13,127 nt of DNA from Microcaldota archaeon. GTDB taxonomy: Archaea; Micrarchaeota; Micrarchaeia; Micrarchaeales; CABMGC01. Shown piece after piece: positions 6,136 through 13,127 of this stretch (its first letter is position 1; each line of letters begins with the position of its first letter). The stretch lies in the NCBI GenBank assembly GCA_030040595.1, contig JASHTL010000017.1, forward strand, positions 1 through 13,127, written 5' to 3'. The notes beneath the pieces were generated by a model that worked only from the letters and a program-made list of their open reading frames with translations, ran no database searches and had not been told where the DNA came from. The position numbers and the translations under genes were made by a program.

Positions 6136-7470
6136 ATGTACGACGGTCTTTTAGTATATTTGCTCATTGGATTGCCAATAGTAGCAGAAATAGGCTATCT
6201 GTTCAAGGTATTGCAGAAGGTAACTGTAATTGCATCCCTATTGACTTTCGTCACTGCCCTCTTATTGTACTTGGGACTGCCAGTTGTGGGGACTTTCTAT
6301 GTTACTACCACAACGTGGGTATTTGTGCTGATGGTAAGTTCAATTTATCTGTTATCATCTGTTTATTCCTACAGTTACTTCAACCACAGGCTTTCAAATG
6401 ATGCGATCAACAATTACTATGCGCTGATAAACCTGTTCGTAGCTTCAATGCTTTTCAGTCTTACAATAAACAACTATGGGCTGATGTGGGGTGGTATAGA
6501 GGCTACCACAGTAACGTCTGCATTGTTGATAATGACAGACAAAACGCCAATTTCACTAGAAGTGACATGGAGGTACATAATAATCGTATCCGTTGGCTTA
6601 GTGTTTGCTTTCATCTCAATTATACTCTTATACTACTATTTCCACACCCTTATGGTCTCGCAGATACTAGCAACTGGTGGGCGTTCTTCCGAATTGGTAT
6701 CCGTGGCAGTTGCCATAGCGTTGGTTGGTATCGGCACAAAGATAGGCATCTTCCCGATGCACACGTGGCTTCCCGATGCTCATAGCGAGGCACCCGCGCC
6801 AGTAAGTGCTCTGTTTTCCGGGGTGCTTTTGCCTACTGCCCTTTATGTTCTGTACATGATTTATCAGATAAGCCAGCCTACCATGCTGTTCATTCTTTTT
6901 GCAACCGCCACTATAATTGCAGCCTCGGTATTCCTGAGTTATCAGAAGAATTACAAGCGCATGTTTGCTTATTCGAGCATGGAAAACATGGGGATAGCGC
7001 TTCTTGGCATTGCAATAGGAGGATACGGTTTAATTGGGGCCATGATTGTCCTTTTTGCGCATAGTTTTGGCAAGGCAGGTGCATTCTACTCGTCAGGCAA
7101 TATACTTCATGCATTTGAGACAAAGGAGATTTCAGAAGTAACAGGGCTCTTCAGTAACATGAAAGCAACATCCTCGGCCATTTTGCTCTCTTCATTTGCT
7201 GTGACCGGGATGCCGCCTTTCGGCACATTCCTTGGTGAATTCCTTATCTTCGCACAACTATTTACTATGCACCTATATCTTGAACTTGGAATAGTGTTGC
7301 TTTTCATAATGCTTGCGTTTATTTCGATAAACTATAACATAAGCAGGATGGTGTTTGGCGAAGGTAAGAAGACTATACATGAGACCACCGGTGCCATGAG
7401 GATAATACCCATCCTTTCCGCATTGATATCATTGCTTGTTGGAGTGGCATTAATTTTGGTGATGACCTGA
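6136..7470 (+). CDS. HyfF/NuoN-like antiporter-type proton-channel subunit
   Basis: A 444-residue protein of the Proton_antipo_M family (NuoL/M/N, MrpA/D, HyfF), about 13-14 membrane helices. Conserved ion-path residues are present: Glu122 in WGGIEATT, Lys202 in GTKIGIFPMHTWLPDAHSEA (200-219) with His209, and Lys313 in HSFGKAG. The discontinuous helix motif GMPPFGTFLGEF (358-369) is also intact. This subunit therefore looks fully competent to translocate protons or sodium ions. It starts 4 bases after the HyfE-like gene. Its C-terminus lacks the long lateral helix of NuoL, consistent with the NuoM/N/HyfF class. The following gene's frame is open across its stop codon, so the two genes may overlap or be coupled. 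Confidence 0.93.
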   Translation: MYDGLLVYLLIGLPIVAEIGYLFKVLQKVTVIASLLTFVTALLLYLGLPVVGTFYVTTTTWVFVLMVSSIYLLSSVYSYSYFNHRLSNDAINNYYALINLFVASMLFSLTINNYGLMWGGIEATTVTSALLIMTDKTPISLEVTWRYIIIVSVGLVFAFISIILLYYYFHTLMVSQILATGGRSSELVSVAVAIALVGIGTKIGIFPMHTWLPDAHSEAPAPVSALFSGVLLPTALYVLYMIYQISQPTMLFILFATATIIAASVFLSYQKNYKRMFAYSSMENMGIALLGIAIGGYGLIGAMIVLFAHSFGKAGAFYSSGNILHAFETKEISEVTGLFSNMKATSSAILLSSFAVTGMPPFGTFLGEFLIFAQLFTMHLYLELGIVLLFIMLAFISINYNISRMVFGEGKKTIHETTGAMRIIPILSALISLLVGVALILVMT

Positions 7471-7526
7471 GAACATATTCATATGGTGAACCGCATGGCA
7501 GGAGAATAGGTCGGCTAGGCGAGTTC

Positions 7527-8645
7527 ATGCTATACGAGAAGACTCTGGTGAAAGGACATACTCAGGCGGTAAATACAGAGGTAGAAAGAAATGACACCAT
7601 GTTTAATTTTGTGTACGGGCCTTCAGCTGGTGGACTCACCGAGACCGTAATGTTCAATATGTTGACCACGGGAGAATCGATAAAAAACATGTCTTCAGAT
7701 ACAAGTTTTAAAATGCGAAACATGGAGGTTATTGGTAAGAAGATAGATGATGTTATACCATTTATCGAAAGGATAAACGGTCCATTTTCAGCCTCTCATA
7801 GCATTGCATTTCTTAGCGCAGTAGAGGATGCAGAGGGCATTGAAGTAGACAAAAATGTCTTGATGAATAGGATAATAGAGATAGAATTGGAACGCATAAG
7901 GAATCACCTTCATGTAACTGCAAGAATGTGTGAAGCCGCAGCTTTTGGCGTGCCATACAATTCCTTATTCTATCTTAGAGAGAAAGTAAATAGGATTATC
8001 AGCCAATATGCCGGCCATAGATACTTCTTTGGAGTCAACAAGGTAGCCCGGATTAACTCAGACTTTAGGGGTGTCTCCAAATCAATCACTGGCGTAGAGA
8101 GGGAAACAAGAGACATCTACAATTCGCTATTAGAATCTAAGATATTCCTGGACAGGTTGCAGGGTAACGGAGTTGTGACAACTTTGGGTTGCATAGGACC
8201 TGCTGCAAGAGGATTGGGGTTGAGGTTTGATGCCAGGAAGGATTCTGACAGTCTTCCTTACAGGAAACTCGGTTTCTCACCGGTAGTCGAGAGGGAGCTG
8301 GGCGGTGATGCCATGAGCCGCCTTATTGTCAGGTTTGATGAGATATCCAAATCATTAGAGCTTATCAAGAAAGCAGAAGCAGAGCTTGGAAGCAGCGTAA
8401 AGCCAAACGCACGTAGTAGGGCTAATGGAGAAGGTGTTGGAAGAGTAGAGTCTCCTTCTGGGGATACCGCGTATCTAGTAAAGCTGTCAAATGGAAGGCT
8501 CAAGACCATAGATATGCTCAGTGCTTCAAGCGTAAACCTCCCTGTATTCCAAAAATCAACTAGGAATAACGTTTTTACCGATTTCCATTTCAATTGGGAA
8601 AGCTTCGGTATCTGGATATCTGAGATAGCGGTTAGATTTGTATGA
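7527..8645 (+). CDS. HyfG/NuoD-like large subunit lacking all Ni-binding cysteines (Ehr type)
   Basis: A 372-residue homologue of group 4 [NiFe] hydrogenase large subunits and NuoD. YGPSAGGLTET (30-40) matches GPxxxGLxEP, and ERINGPFSASHSIAFLSAVE (81-100) matches ERVCGICxxAHSxA..VE. The two N-terminal Ni ligands are replaced by Asn84 and Phe87, while His91 is kept. Near the C-terminus the DPCxxCTER motif is replaced by STRNNVFTDFHF (344-355), where the cysteine columns become Val349 and Asp352, much like the DIVFGE of NuoD. Only two cysteines (135, 222) remain, in neither motif. It cannot bind a Ni-Fe centre. No NuoC domain is fused. ATG 7527 lacks a clear ribosome site; the frame is open upstream, and CTG 7467 with GGTGA just before would add 20 residues. 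The stop overlaps the next start as ATGA. Confidence 0.9.
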   Translation: MLYEKTLVKGHTQAVNTEVERNDTMFNFVYGPSAGGLTETVMFNMLTTGESIKNMSSDTSFKMRNMEVIGKKIDDVIPFIERINGPFSASHSIAFLSAVEDAEGIEVDKNVLMNRIIEIELERIRNHLHVTARMCEAAAFGVPYNSLFYLREKVNRIISQYAGHRYFFGVNKVARINSDFRGVSKSITGVERETRDIYNSLLESKIFLDRLQGNGVVTTLGCIGPAARGLGLRFDARKDSDSLPYRKLGFSPVVERELGGDAMSRLIVRFDEISKSLELIKKAEAELGSSVKPNARSRANGEGVGRVESPSGDTAYLVKLSNGRLKTIDMLSASSVNLPVFQKSTRNNVFTDFHFNWESFGIWISEIAVRFV

Positions 8646-9151
8646 AAACAAATGCGTGGTTCCTTAAAGGCCTGAAAAGACTTGGAAGGACTGAAAAGTA
8701 TCCGAACCAGATGTCTGCAAAGGAAGAAAAACCTGAAGTAAACCGCAACATTACAACCAAGTTCAACCGCTTTAAGCGTTCCTTTTACCTTTATCAGATT
8801 GACTCGGGCACTTGTGGTGCATGCAACATTGAGCTGCAGGCGTTATCGACGCCACATTATGATCTTAATCGTTTCGGTATCTTCTTTACAAACAGCCCCA
8901 GACATGCTGATGCGCTTGTGATTATGGGTGTATATTCTGAGAAGATGGAGAAGGTGCTTGAAAGCGCTTATGGGGCCATGCCCTCTCCGAAGCTAATCAT
9001 AGCCCTGGGCGGATGTGCAATAACAGGATGTGGCATAGGCAAACATCCAAAATTAAGTAATAAGGCGGTTGTAAGCATACCCGGATGCCCGCCTGACCCA
9101 TATGCAATTCTAAATGGTATAATTAAGGCAAAGGAGGTGTCGTCAAAATGA
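8642..9151 (+). CDS. HyfI/NuoB-like small subunit with proximal [4Fe-4S] cluster ligands
   Basis: A 169-residue homologue of NuoB and the group 4 hydrogenase small subunit. The four ligands of the N2/proximal [4Fe-4S] cluster are present: Cys58 and Cys61 in SGTCGACNIE, Cys125 in LGGCAITG, and Cys149 in PGCPPDP. An extra Cys130 lies nearby. The first ~45 residues are basic and unlike the family core; they could contact the membrane arm. In the complex this subunit passes electrons between the donor side and the cavity formed with the NuoD-like subunit. It overlaps both neighbours by 4 bases (ATGA at 8642 and at 9148), so its translation is coupled to theirs. An intact cluster next to a Ni-less large subunit is the defining combination of Ehr-type complexes. 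Confidence 0.93.
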   Translation: MKTNAWFLKGLKRLGRTEKYPNQMSAKEEKPEVNRNITTKFNRFKRSFYLYQIDSGTCGACNIELQALSTPHYDLNRFGIFFTNSPRHADALVIMGVYSEKMEKVLESAYGAMPSPKLIIALGGCAITGCGIGKHPKLSNKAVVSIPGCPPDPYAILNGIIKAKEVSSK

Positions 9152-10911
9152 ATGGATTTGTTTTTCTAATTCCGTTTGTAATATCCTTGCTGGCTTCAAT
9201 AACGTACAAAAAGGCAGGCTACATTCTATTGATAGTATCATCAGTCTTGCTAGGAGCATATGCAGTACTGTTAGCCGGACTAAGTGCGCTCACTTTCTTT
9301 TACCTTATAACAGCAATAGCCCTGGCGCTCGTCTCGTGGTATTCTATAGACTATGATAAGAATACCTCATGGCTTGCGCCACTTATCTGCGCTGCTGGTC
9401 TTGGAATAGCACTTATTCTGTTATCCCAGAACTTTCTTCAGTTCCTGGCCGGCTGGGAAATAATGTCCATTTCAGGCTACTTAATGATAGGCATATATAA
9501 AAAAGATGCAAGGCCAGCATTCATACTATCTGTTTTCAGCGAAATAAGCACGGTATTCATAATTGCAGGAATGGCATATGCGTATGTCCTTACTGGAAGC
9601 TTTAGCTTCGCTGCAATACCGAACGTGGTGCCTCTTGTCCTTGTTGCTATAGGATTCCTTGTGAAGATGGGTGTATTTCCATTCGCAATAAGCGATTGGG
9701 AGCCGATTGCAGTAAGCAATGCTCCTGCAAACTCAGCGGCAATTTTCAGTGGCATAATGACACTTATGGGTGTATATGGGCTTGTCAGGATGACGCTTCT
9801 AAGCCCAAGCAGCATGCCGCTTGGCGTCTTCCTGATGGCAGTCGGTGCGTTCACCATCTTTTTTGCTGCACTTCTAGAATACGTCTCTGAGAATACAAAG
9901 ACGCTTCTTGGATACAGCACTGTTGAGAATAACGGTGCGATATTAATTGCAGTAGGGCTATTGATCGCAAACCCTATAGGAATAGCAAGCGCATTTGTTG
10001 TTTCTGCAATATTGGTACTATGCCTCGCCCATACCATAGGTAAGACAGGTCTACTTCTGATGAGTGGCACTATGGACAGCGAGTACCTTGATTCGATAAG
10101 CAACGGCAAGAATGAGCGAGTAACGGCTGGGATGATATTATCATCTGCATCATTGTCTGGCCTACTGCCTACCATAGGCGGCGTTGGCACGTGGATGCTT
10201 CTTGAATCATTATTTATGACCTCTGCAGTGTCAACCACTTGGATAGGCATTGCCACAATAATAATCGGCGCCTTGGTTGCTCTAGGGGAAGCGATTGCAA
10301 CTGGTGCAATGGTAAAGTTTATCTCCTTCACGCAGCTCAGGAAGAGGCAGAATGGCATCAGCACAACAAACATATACCCTGCCTTGCTTGCAGGTCTTCT
10401 TGTTCTGGCATTTGGTGTGCTATCCGTTTTCCTAGTAAACAGGGGTTTTATAACGGGCAATACTGCGGTCGGCATACCAAATGGTACCCTTATAGCCTCG
10501 CTTACCGCATCGGGCTCAGTATTCGGCGCTGTTTCCCCAATATTTGTGGCAGGTATAATGCTTGCTTTCCTTATAGCAGTTTTGCTAATCTTTAGAAAGC
10601 CAAAGATAAGACGTGTTGCAATATGGAACAACGGTGTTGACAGAACCGAAGAGTACACCTCTTTTGGGTTTGCCAATAACATAAGGATAATGATGGGGAA
10701 GATACTGGCAACGAAGAATGAGGCAGCGAATAGGAATGGTGTTACTAGGAATATTTTTTGGAATGTTATGGTGCCTTTAGCTCTGCTATACAGGGAAGCT
10801 GCAAGGAGGATAGCATGGAACTTTATGAACAGCTCGATGCGCTGGTACATAAGCTATATTGTCATTGCATTTGTCCTGGTGACTATATCCGTAATTGCCA
10901 CGCATGGCTGA
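9148..10911 (+). CDS. HyfB/NuoL-like second antiporter-type subunit with a divergent channel motif
   Basis: A 587-residue protein with about 14-16 membrane helices, of the Proton_antipo_M family. It carries Glu104 in AGWEIMSISGYL, Lys173 in FLVKMGVFPF and Lys299 in AHTIGKTGLL, the main charged residues of the ion path. Directly after Lys173 the family motif PFHxWLPxAHxxAP is changed: PFA replaces PFH, the LP pair is gone, and the segment reads ISDWEPIAVSNAPANSAA (181-198). The C-terminal ~100 residues hold a soluble loop (IWNNGVDRTEEYTSFGFANN) typical of HycC/HyfB-like subunits, then amphipathic and final hydrophobic helices that may act as a lateral helix. Start and stop regions overlap both neighbours, so it is cotranscribed with the small subunit and the KaiC-like ATPase. 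Confidence 0.9.
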   Translation: MNGFVFLIPFVISLLASITYKKAGYILLIVSSVLLGAYAVLLAGLSALTFFYLITAIALALVSWYSIDYDKNTSWLAPLICAAGLGIALILLSQNFLQFLAGWEIMSISGYLMIGIYKKDARPAFILSVFSEISTVFIIAGMAYAYVLTGSFSFAAIPNVVPLVLVAIGFLVKMGVFPFAISDWEPIAVSNAPANSAAIFSGIMTLMGVYGLVRMTLLSPSSMPLGVFLMAVGAFTIFFAALLEYVSENTKTLLGYSTVENNGAILIAVGLLIANPIGIASAFVVSAILVLCLAHTIGKTGLLLMSGTMDSEYLDSISNGKNERVTAGMILSSASLSGLLPTIGGVGTWMLLESLFMTSAVSTTWIGIATIIIGALVALGEAIATGAMVKFISFTQLRKRQNGISTTNIYPALLAGLLVLAFGVLSVFLVNRGFITGNTAVGIPNGTLIASLTASGSVFGAVSPIFVAGIMLAFLIAVLLIFRKPKIRRVAIWNNGVDRTEEYTSFGFANNIRIMMGKILATKNEAANRNGVTRNIFWNVMVPLALLYREAARRIAWNFMNSSMRWYISYIVIAFVLVTISVIATHG

Positions 10912-11671
10912 AATATATGTTGATATAATGAGGTCCAGAATAACTTCAGGGTCTAATAGCCTGGATAGAATGATGGAGGGAGGGATACCTACTGGCAATA
11001 TAGTTGTTGTAGCAGGCGGGCCTGGCGCCGGAAAGACGCTCCTTTCATTCGAATTCGCATATAAGAATGCAAAGGAGGGGAAAACGGTGCTTGTAATTTC
11101 CTTGGAGGAGGGCGAGGCTGGCATAATACAAAACGCCAAAGACGCGTTTTCCGATTTCACCGATATAGACCAGCTTATAGAATCAAAACATATCGTAATA
11201 TACGATGCTGCAAAGATAATGAAACGCATGAGGCCAGAAAATACATACTTTACTAGGGAAGAATTTGTGGGGGAATTTTTCAATAATATGGCGGGACATG
11301 TAGGCCCCATTGTTCTGGAGAACGGTGCGGACATAGTGTCCCTGGACGGCTTTTCAATAATGAAGTCTTACCTTAGGGACATATACAGCTACAGAGACCT
11401 TACTGCAAGGCTTAGCGACACGCTGAAAGAGGCTAGGGTAACTGCGATCATAACGAGCGAGATAGTAGCTACTGATGAGGGAAAACCGAAATTCGAGCCG
11501 GAGTTCTTTGCGTTCGACGGGATAATAGTGCTGTACTCGCTTTTGGTTGGAGGCAAGCTAGTTCCTTCGATTGAAATAATAAAGATGCGCGGCAGCGATC
11601 ATAGCTACGACATTCTCCCATATAAGATAACGCACTCCGGAATAGAGATAATCGGCAGGGGCGATGCGTAG
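10904..11671 (+). CDS. Single-domain KaiC/RadA-like ATPase
   Basis: A 255-residue RecA-fold ATPase of the archaeal KaiC-like group. After the typical lead-in ITSGSNSLDRMMEGGIPTGN it has Walker A GGPGAGKT (38-45), the KaiC-type acidic pair in VISLEEGE after the next strand, and a Walker B-like IVSLDGFS. Only one KaiC domain is present, as in most archaeal members; these are linked to signalling or regulation rather than a circadian clock. ATG 10904 overlaps the end of the NuoL-like gene by 8 bases; TTG 10895 and ATG 10928 are alternatives, the latter giving the usual short N-terminus. The overlap puts it on the transcript of the membrane complex. A regulatory link to the complex is inference. 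The next gene starts immediately after its stop. Confidence 0.88.
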   Translation: MAEIYVDIMRSRITSGSNSLDRMMEGGIPTGNIVVVAGGPGAGKTLLSFEFAYKNAKEGKTVLVISLEEGEAGIIQNAKDAFSDFTDIDQLIESKHIVIYDAAKIMKRMRPENTYFTREEFVGEFFNNMAGHVGPIVLENGADIVSLDGFSIMKSYLRDIYSYRDLTARLSDTLKEARVTAIITSEIVATDEGKPKFEPEFFAFDGIIVLYSLLVGGKLVPSIEIIKMRGSDHSYDILPYKITHSGIEIIGRGDA

Positions 11672-12151
11672 ATGATTGAGATAAAGATAGCAGGATTCGG
11701 GAATCTAAGGTTGAAATACCTCGTACTGGATTTTAACGGAACACTGGCTGTCGATGGAAGGATGATAAAAGGCGTGAACGGCGTGCTGAATAAGCTGGCT
11801 AAGAAAATAAAGATATACGTTCTTACTGCAGATACATTCGGGAATGCCAGGGCAGCGCTGAAATACGCAAACTGCGAACTGCACGTGCTGGAAGATAATG
11901 GAATAGATTTGCAGAAAGAGGACTTTGTGAGGAAATTGGGCGCGGAGAATACAATTGGCATTGGAAATGGCAGAAATGACAGGAAGATGTTGGAAATCTC
12001 CAGACTGGGCATAGTCGTGATGGGAAAAGAAGGGTATTCTATAGAGGCAATGAGCAGAGCGGATGTGGTAGTGGCGGACATACTGGATGGGCTTAATCTA
12101 TTGCTAAAACCAAGACGATTGGTAGCCACTTTGAGGACCGCTGGCGGATAA
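11672..12151 (+). CDS. Soluble P-type-ATPase-like HAD protein (COG4087 type)
   Basis: A 159-residue cytosolic protein resembling the isolated phosphorylation domain of P-type ATPases, without any membrane part. It starts with the family lead IEIKIAGFGNLRLKYLVLDF, followed by motif I DFNGTLA (Asp20; the usual second Asp/Lys position is Asn22), motif II LTADT (Thr52), Lys88 as likely motif III, and motif IV GNGRNDRKML (Asp103), close to the GDGxND of P-type pumps. The Asn in motif I is usual for this archaeal group. The family is thought to have phosphatase activity, but its substrate is not established. The ATG directly follows the stop of the KaiC-like gene with no gap, so the two are likely translationally coupled. 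Confidence 0.85.
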   Translation: MIEIKIAGFGNLRLKYLVLDFNGTLAVDGRMIKGVNGVLNKLAKKIKIYVLTADTFGNARAALKYANCELHVLEDNGIDLQKEDFVRKLGAENTIGIGNGRNDRKMLEISRLGIVVMGKEGYSIEAMSRADVVVADILDGLNLLLKPRRLVATLRTAGG

Positions 12152-12153
12152 CA

Positions 12154-12597
12154 ATGGGAAATGATGAGATTACAGAGAGTCATAGGAACTCTATCAGGAG
12201 CAGCCTGTTCGTTGCAGAGAAACGACTTAGGGAAATAAAAAGAAGACTTGAAGCTCATGACAGCGGGCATAGTACTATTATGTATACAGAATCAGATAAC
12301 ATCAGCGCTGCTGCAAAAGCTAAAATTCTAAAACAGATCAGGATAATGCTGAATGAGATTAAGGGAATGCAGGAGGACCTTCACCTCGACATCTCGGAGA
12401 ACGACAGCAGGGGCTACGTTATGGCTGCCTTCAGTGAGATATGGGTCGTATTGGAGGAGATAACTCCAGATAAACTGGAGGCTTATGGAAAAGTGTCTGC
12501 AGGCGAGAAGGCGTTGATAGGACCAAGGGTATCAAAACTCCTCAAACAGTTCGGTGAACTTGAATCCATGCTCGGGGACAAGCCCGGGACACGCTAA
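12154..12597 (+). CDS. Helical, coiled-coil-like protein of unknown function
   Basis: A 147-residue, almost wholly alpha-helical and highly charged protein with no membrane segment. Heptad-like patterns appear near residues 14-36 (SSLFVAEKRLREIKRRLEAH) and 53-76 (AKAKILKQIRIMLNEIKGMQ). A Gly-Pro within VSAGEKALIGPRVSKLL (114-130) breaks the C-terminal helices. No family is recognised. It starts 2 bases after the HAD gene, so it is the last member of the nine-gene run. A partner or adaptor role for the KaiC-like ATPase is possible but only suggested by position. Its stop TAA overlaps the end of the convergent gene. Confidence 0.7.
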   Translation: MGNDEITESHRNSIRSSLFVAEKRLREIKRRLEAHDSGHSTIMYTESDNISAAAKAKILKQIRIMLNEIKGMQEDLHLDISENDSRGYVMAAFSEIWVVLEEITPDKLEAYGKVSAGEKALIGPRVSKLLKQFGELESMLGDKPGTR

Positions 12598-13112
12598 GGG
12601 TTGATACCAAGTTTCTCCGCGATCGTGCCTATCACGCTCAGGACGATTATTCCGGATGCGAGTATGATTAGGCCTGGCGCGCTTACATGGAAGATGACGA
12701 ACGCGAGCGCAACGCCCATGGCCGGGGGGTGCATGCTGTCGGTCTCGAAGAGCAGGAGCGCAGTGAAGAAGAGAGTGAATGCCAGCGCGCCGTAGAATCC
12801 TATGAACGGGATGAGCACGTAGCCTATCTCGCCCAGTATCCCGGCCATGATGTAGCTGGGCACGAGCTTCCTCGCGCTCGACGCCTTTGAGTAGGGCATC
12901 ATGAACATGATGAATGCGCTTGCCGCGAAGGAGGTGAATATTATTGTTGAGTCGCCGAAGGCCCTGAGGTCGCTGTTCACGCTGCTCAGTATGAAAACGA
13001 GAATGACCATGGTTACGGTGGTCAACGCCACCGGCACAAGGACGTGCTTCCTGTTGCGCCTATGCCTCTCCGTCCTGTACCTCTTCATGTCGAATTTCTC
13101 AAGAAGGTTCAT
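12594..13112 (-). CDS. HPP-family integral membrane protein (near right window edge)
   Basis: About 172 residues with a basic N-terminus (KRYRTERHRRNRKH) and four to five membrane helices. The hallmark is the His-Pro-Pro motif in SMHPPAMGVALAF between helices. HPP-family membrane proteins are known in bacteria, archaea and plants; some plant and cyanobacterial members act in nitrite transport, so transport is plausible but unproven here. The frame is open to the window edge (a TTG is at 13125-13127); ATG 13112 and ATG 13088 are possible starts with no decisive ribosome site, so the 5' end is uncertain and may lie outside. Its TAG overlaps the TAA of the convergent gene by 4 bases. Confidence 0.8.
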   Translation of the reverse strand: MNLLEKFDMKRYRTERHRRNRKHVLVPVALTTVTMVILVFILSSVNSDLRAFGDSTIIFTSFAASAFIMFMMPYSKASSARKLVPSYIMAGILGEIGYVLIPFIGFYGALAFTLFFTALLLFETDSMHPPAMGVALAFVIFHVSAPGLIILASGIIVLSVIGTIAEKLGINP

Positions 13113-13127
13113 GAGCAGCCATCTCAA

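Noticed and set aside
7527..9151. Functional group 4 [NiFe] hydrogenase
   Set aside because: Gene order and homology fit, but none of the four Ni-binding cysteines of the large subunit is present, and no maturation gene is seen.
9477..10850. A 457-codon open frame on the minus strand
   Set aside because: It is antisense to the NuoL-like gene, whose family motifs are clear; the minus-strand translation has no recognisable domain and reflects codon bias of the real gene.
1..13127. CRISPR array, insertion sequence or transposase
   Set aside because: No regularly spaced repeats, no transposase-like protein and no flanking inverted repeats with target duplications were seen.

Overview
The window reads as archaeal chromosome. 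The signs are archaeal TATA boxes, some placed so that the start codon would sit at the transcript start; a tRNA gene with no encoded CCA; heavy use of AGG and ATA codons; and archaeal-type families (a single-domain KaiC/RadA ATPase, a soluble P-type-ATPase-like HAD protein, a VapB-like antitoxin, an archaeal-type polytopic membrane protein). The lineage cannot be fixed by eye. A small-genome archaeon such as Micrarchaeota/DPANN, or a Thermoplasmata-like euryarchaeon, is a guess.

Left part (1-2839, + strand): the 3' end of a surface-type protein; an unknown protein built from two diverged copies of one domain; a tRNA-Asn gene whose first 10 bases are also the end of that coding sequence; a small toxin-antitoxin remnant (intact VapB-like antitoxin, strong palindromic operator, truncated PIN toxin); a HAD phosphatase-like protein; and a small membrane protein. 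Middle (2851-4290, - strand): a polytopic membrane protein and a Nudix hydrolase. The 4243-4521 spacer holds divergent promoters.

Main feature (4522-12597, + strand): nine tightly packed genes, mostly overlapping or nearly so. The first six encode a membrane complex of the complex I / group 4 [NiFe] hydrogenase superfamily, in the order HyfC/NuoH-, HyfE/NuoK-, HyfF/NuoN-, HyfG/NuoD-, HyfI/NuoB- and HyfB/NuoL-like. The catalytic subunit has lost all four Ni-binding cysteines, while the small subunit keeps the four ligands of the proximal [4Fe-4S] cluster. This matches the concept of Ehr (energy-converting hydrogenase-related) complexes: ion-pumping modules that are neither hydrogenases nor classical complex I. 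No NuoC, no NuoI-type ferredoxin subunit and no hydrogenase maturation gene is present here, so the electron donor and acceptor are unknown.

The complex genes run straight into a KaiC-like ATPase, a soluble P-type-ATPase-like HAD protein and a helical protein of unknown function, probably on the same transcript. A convergent HPP-family membrane protein closes the window at its right edge.
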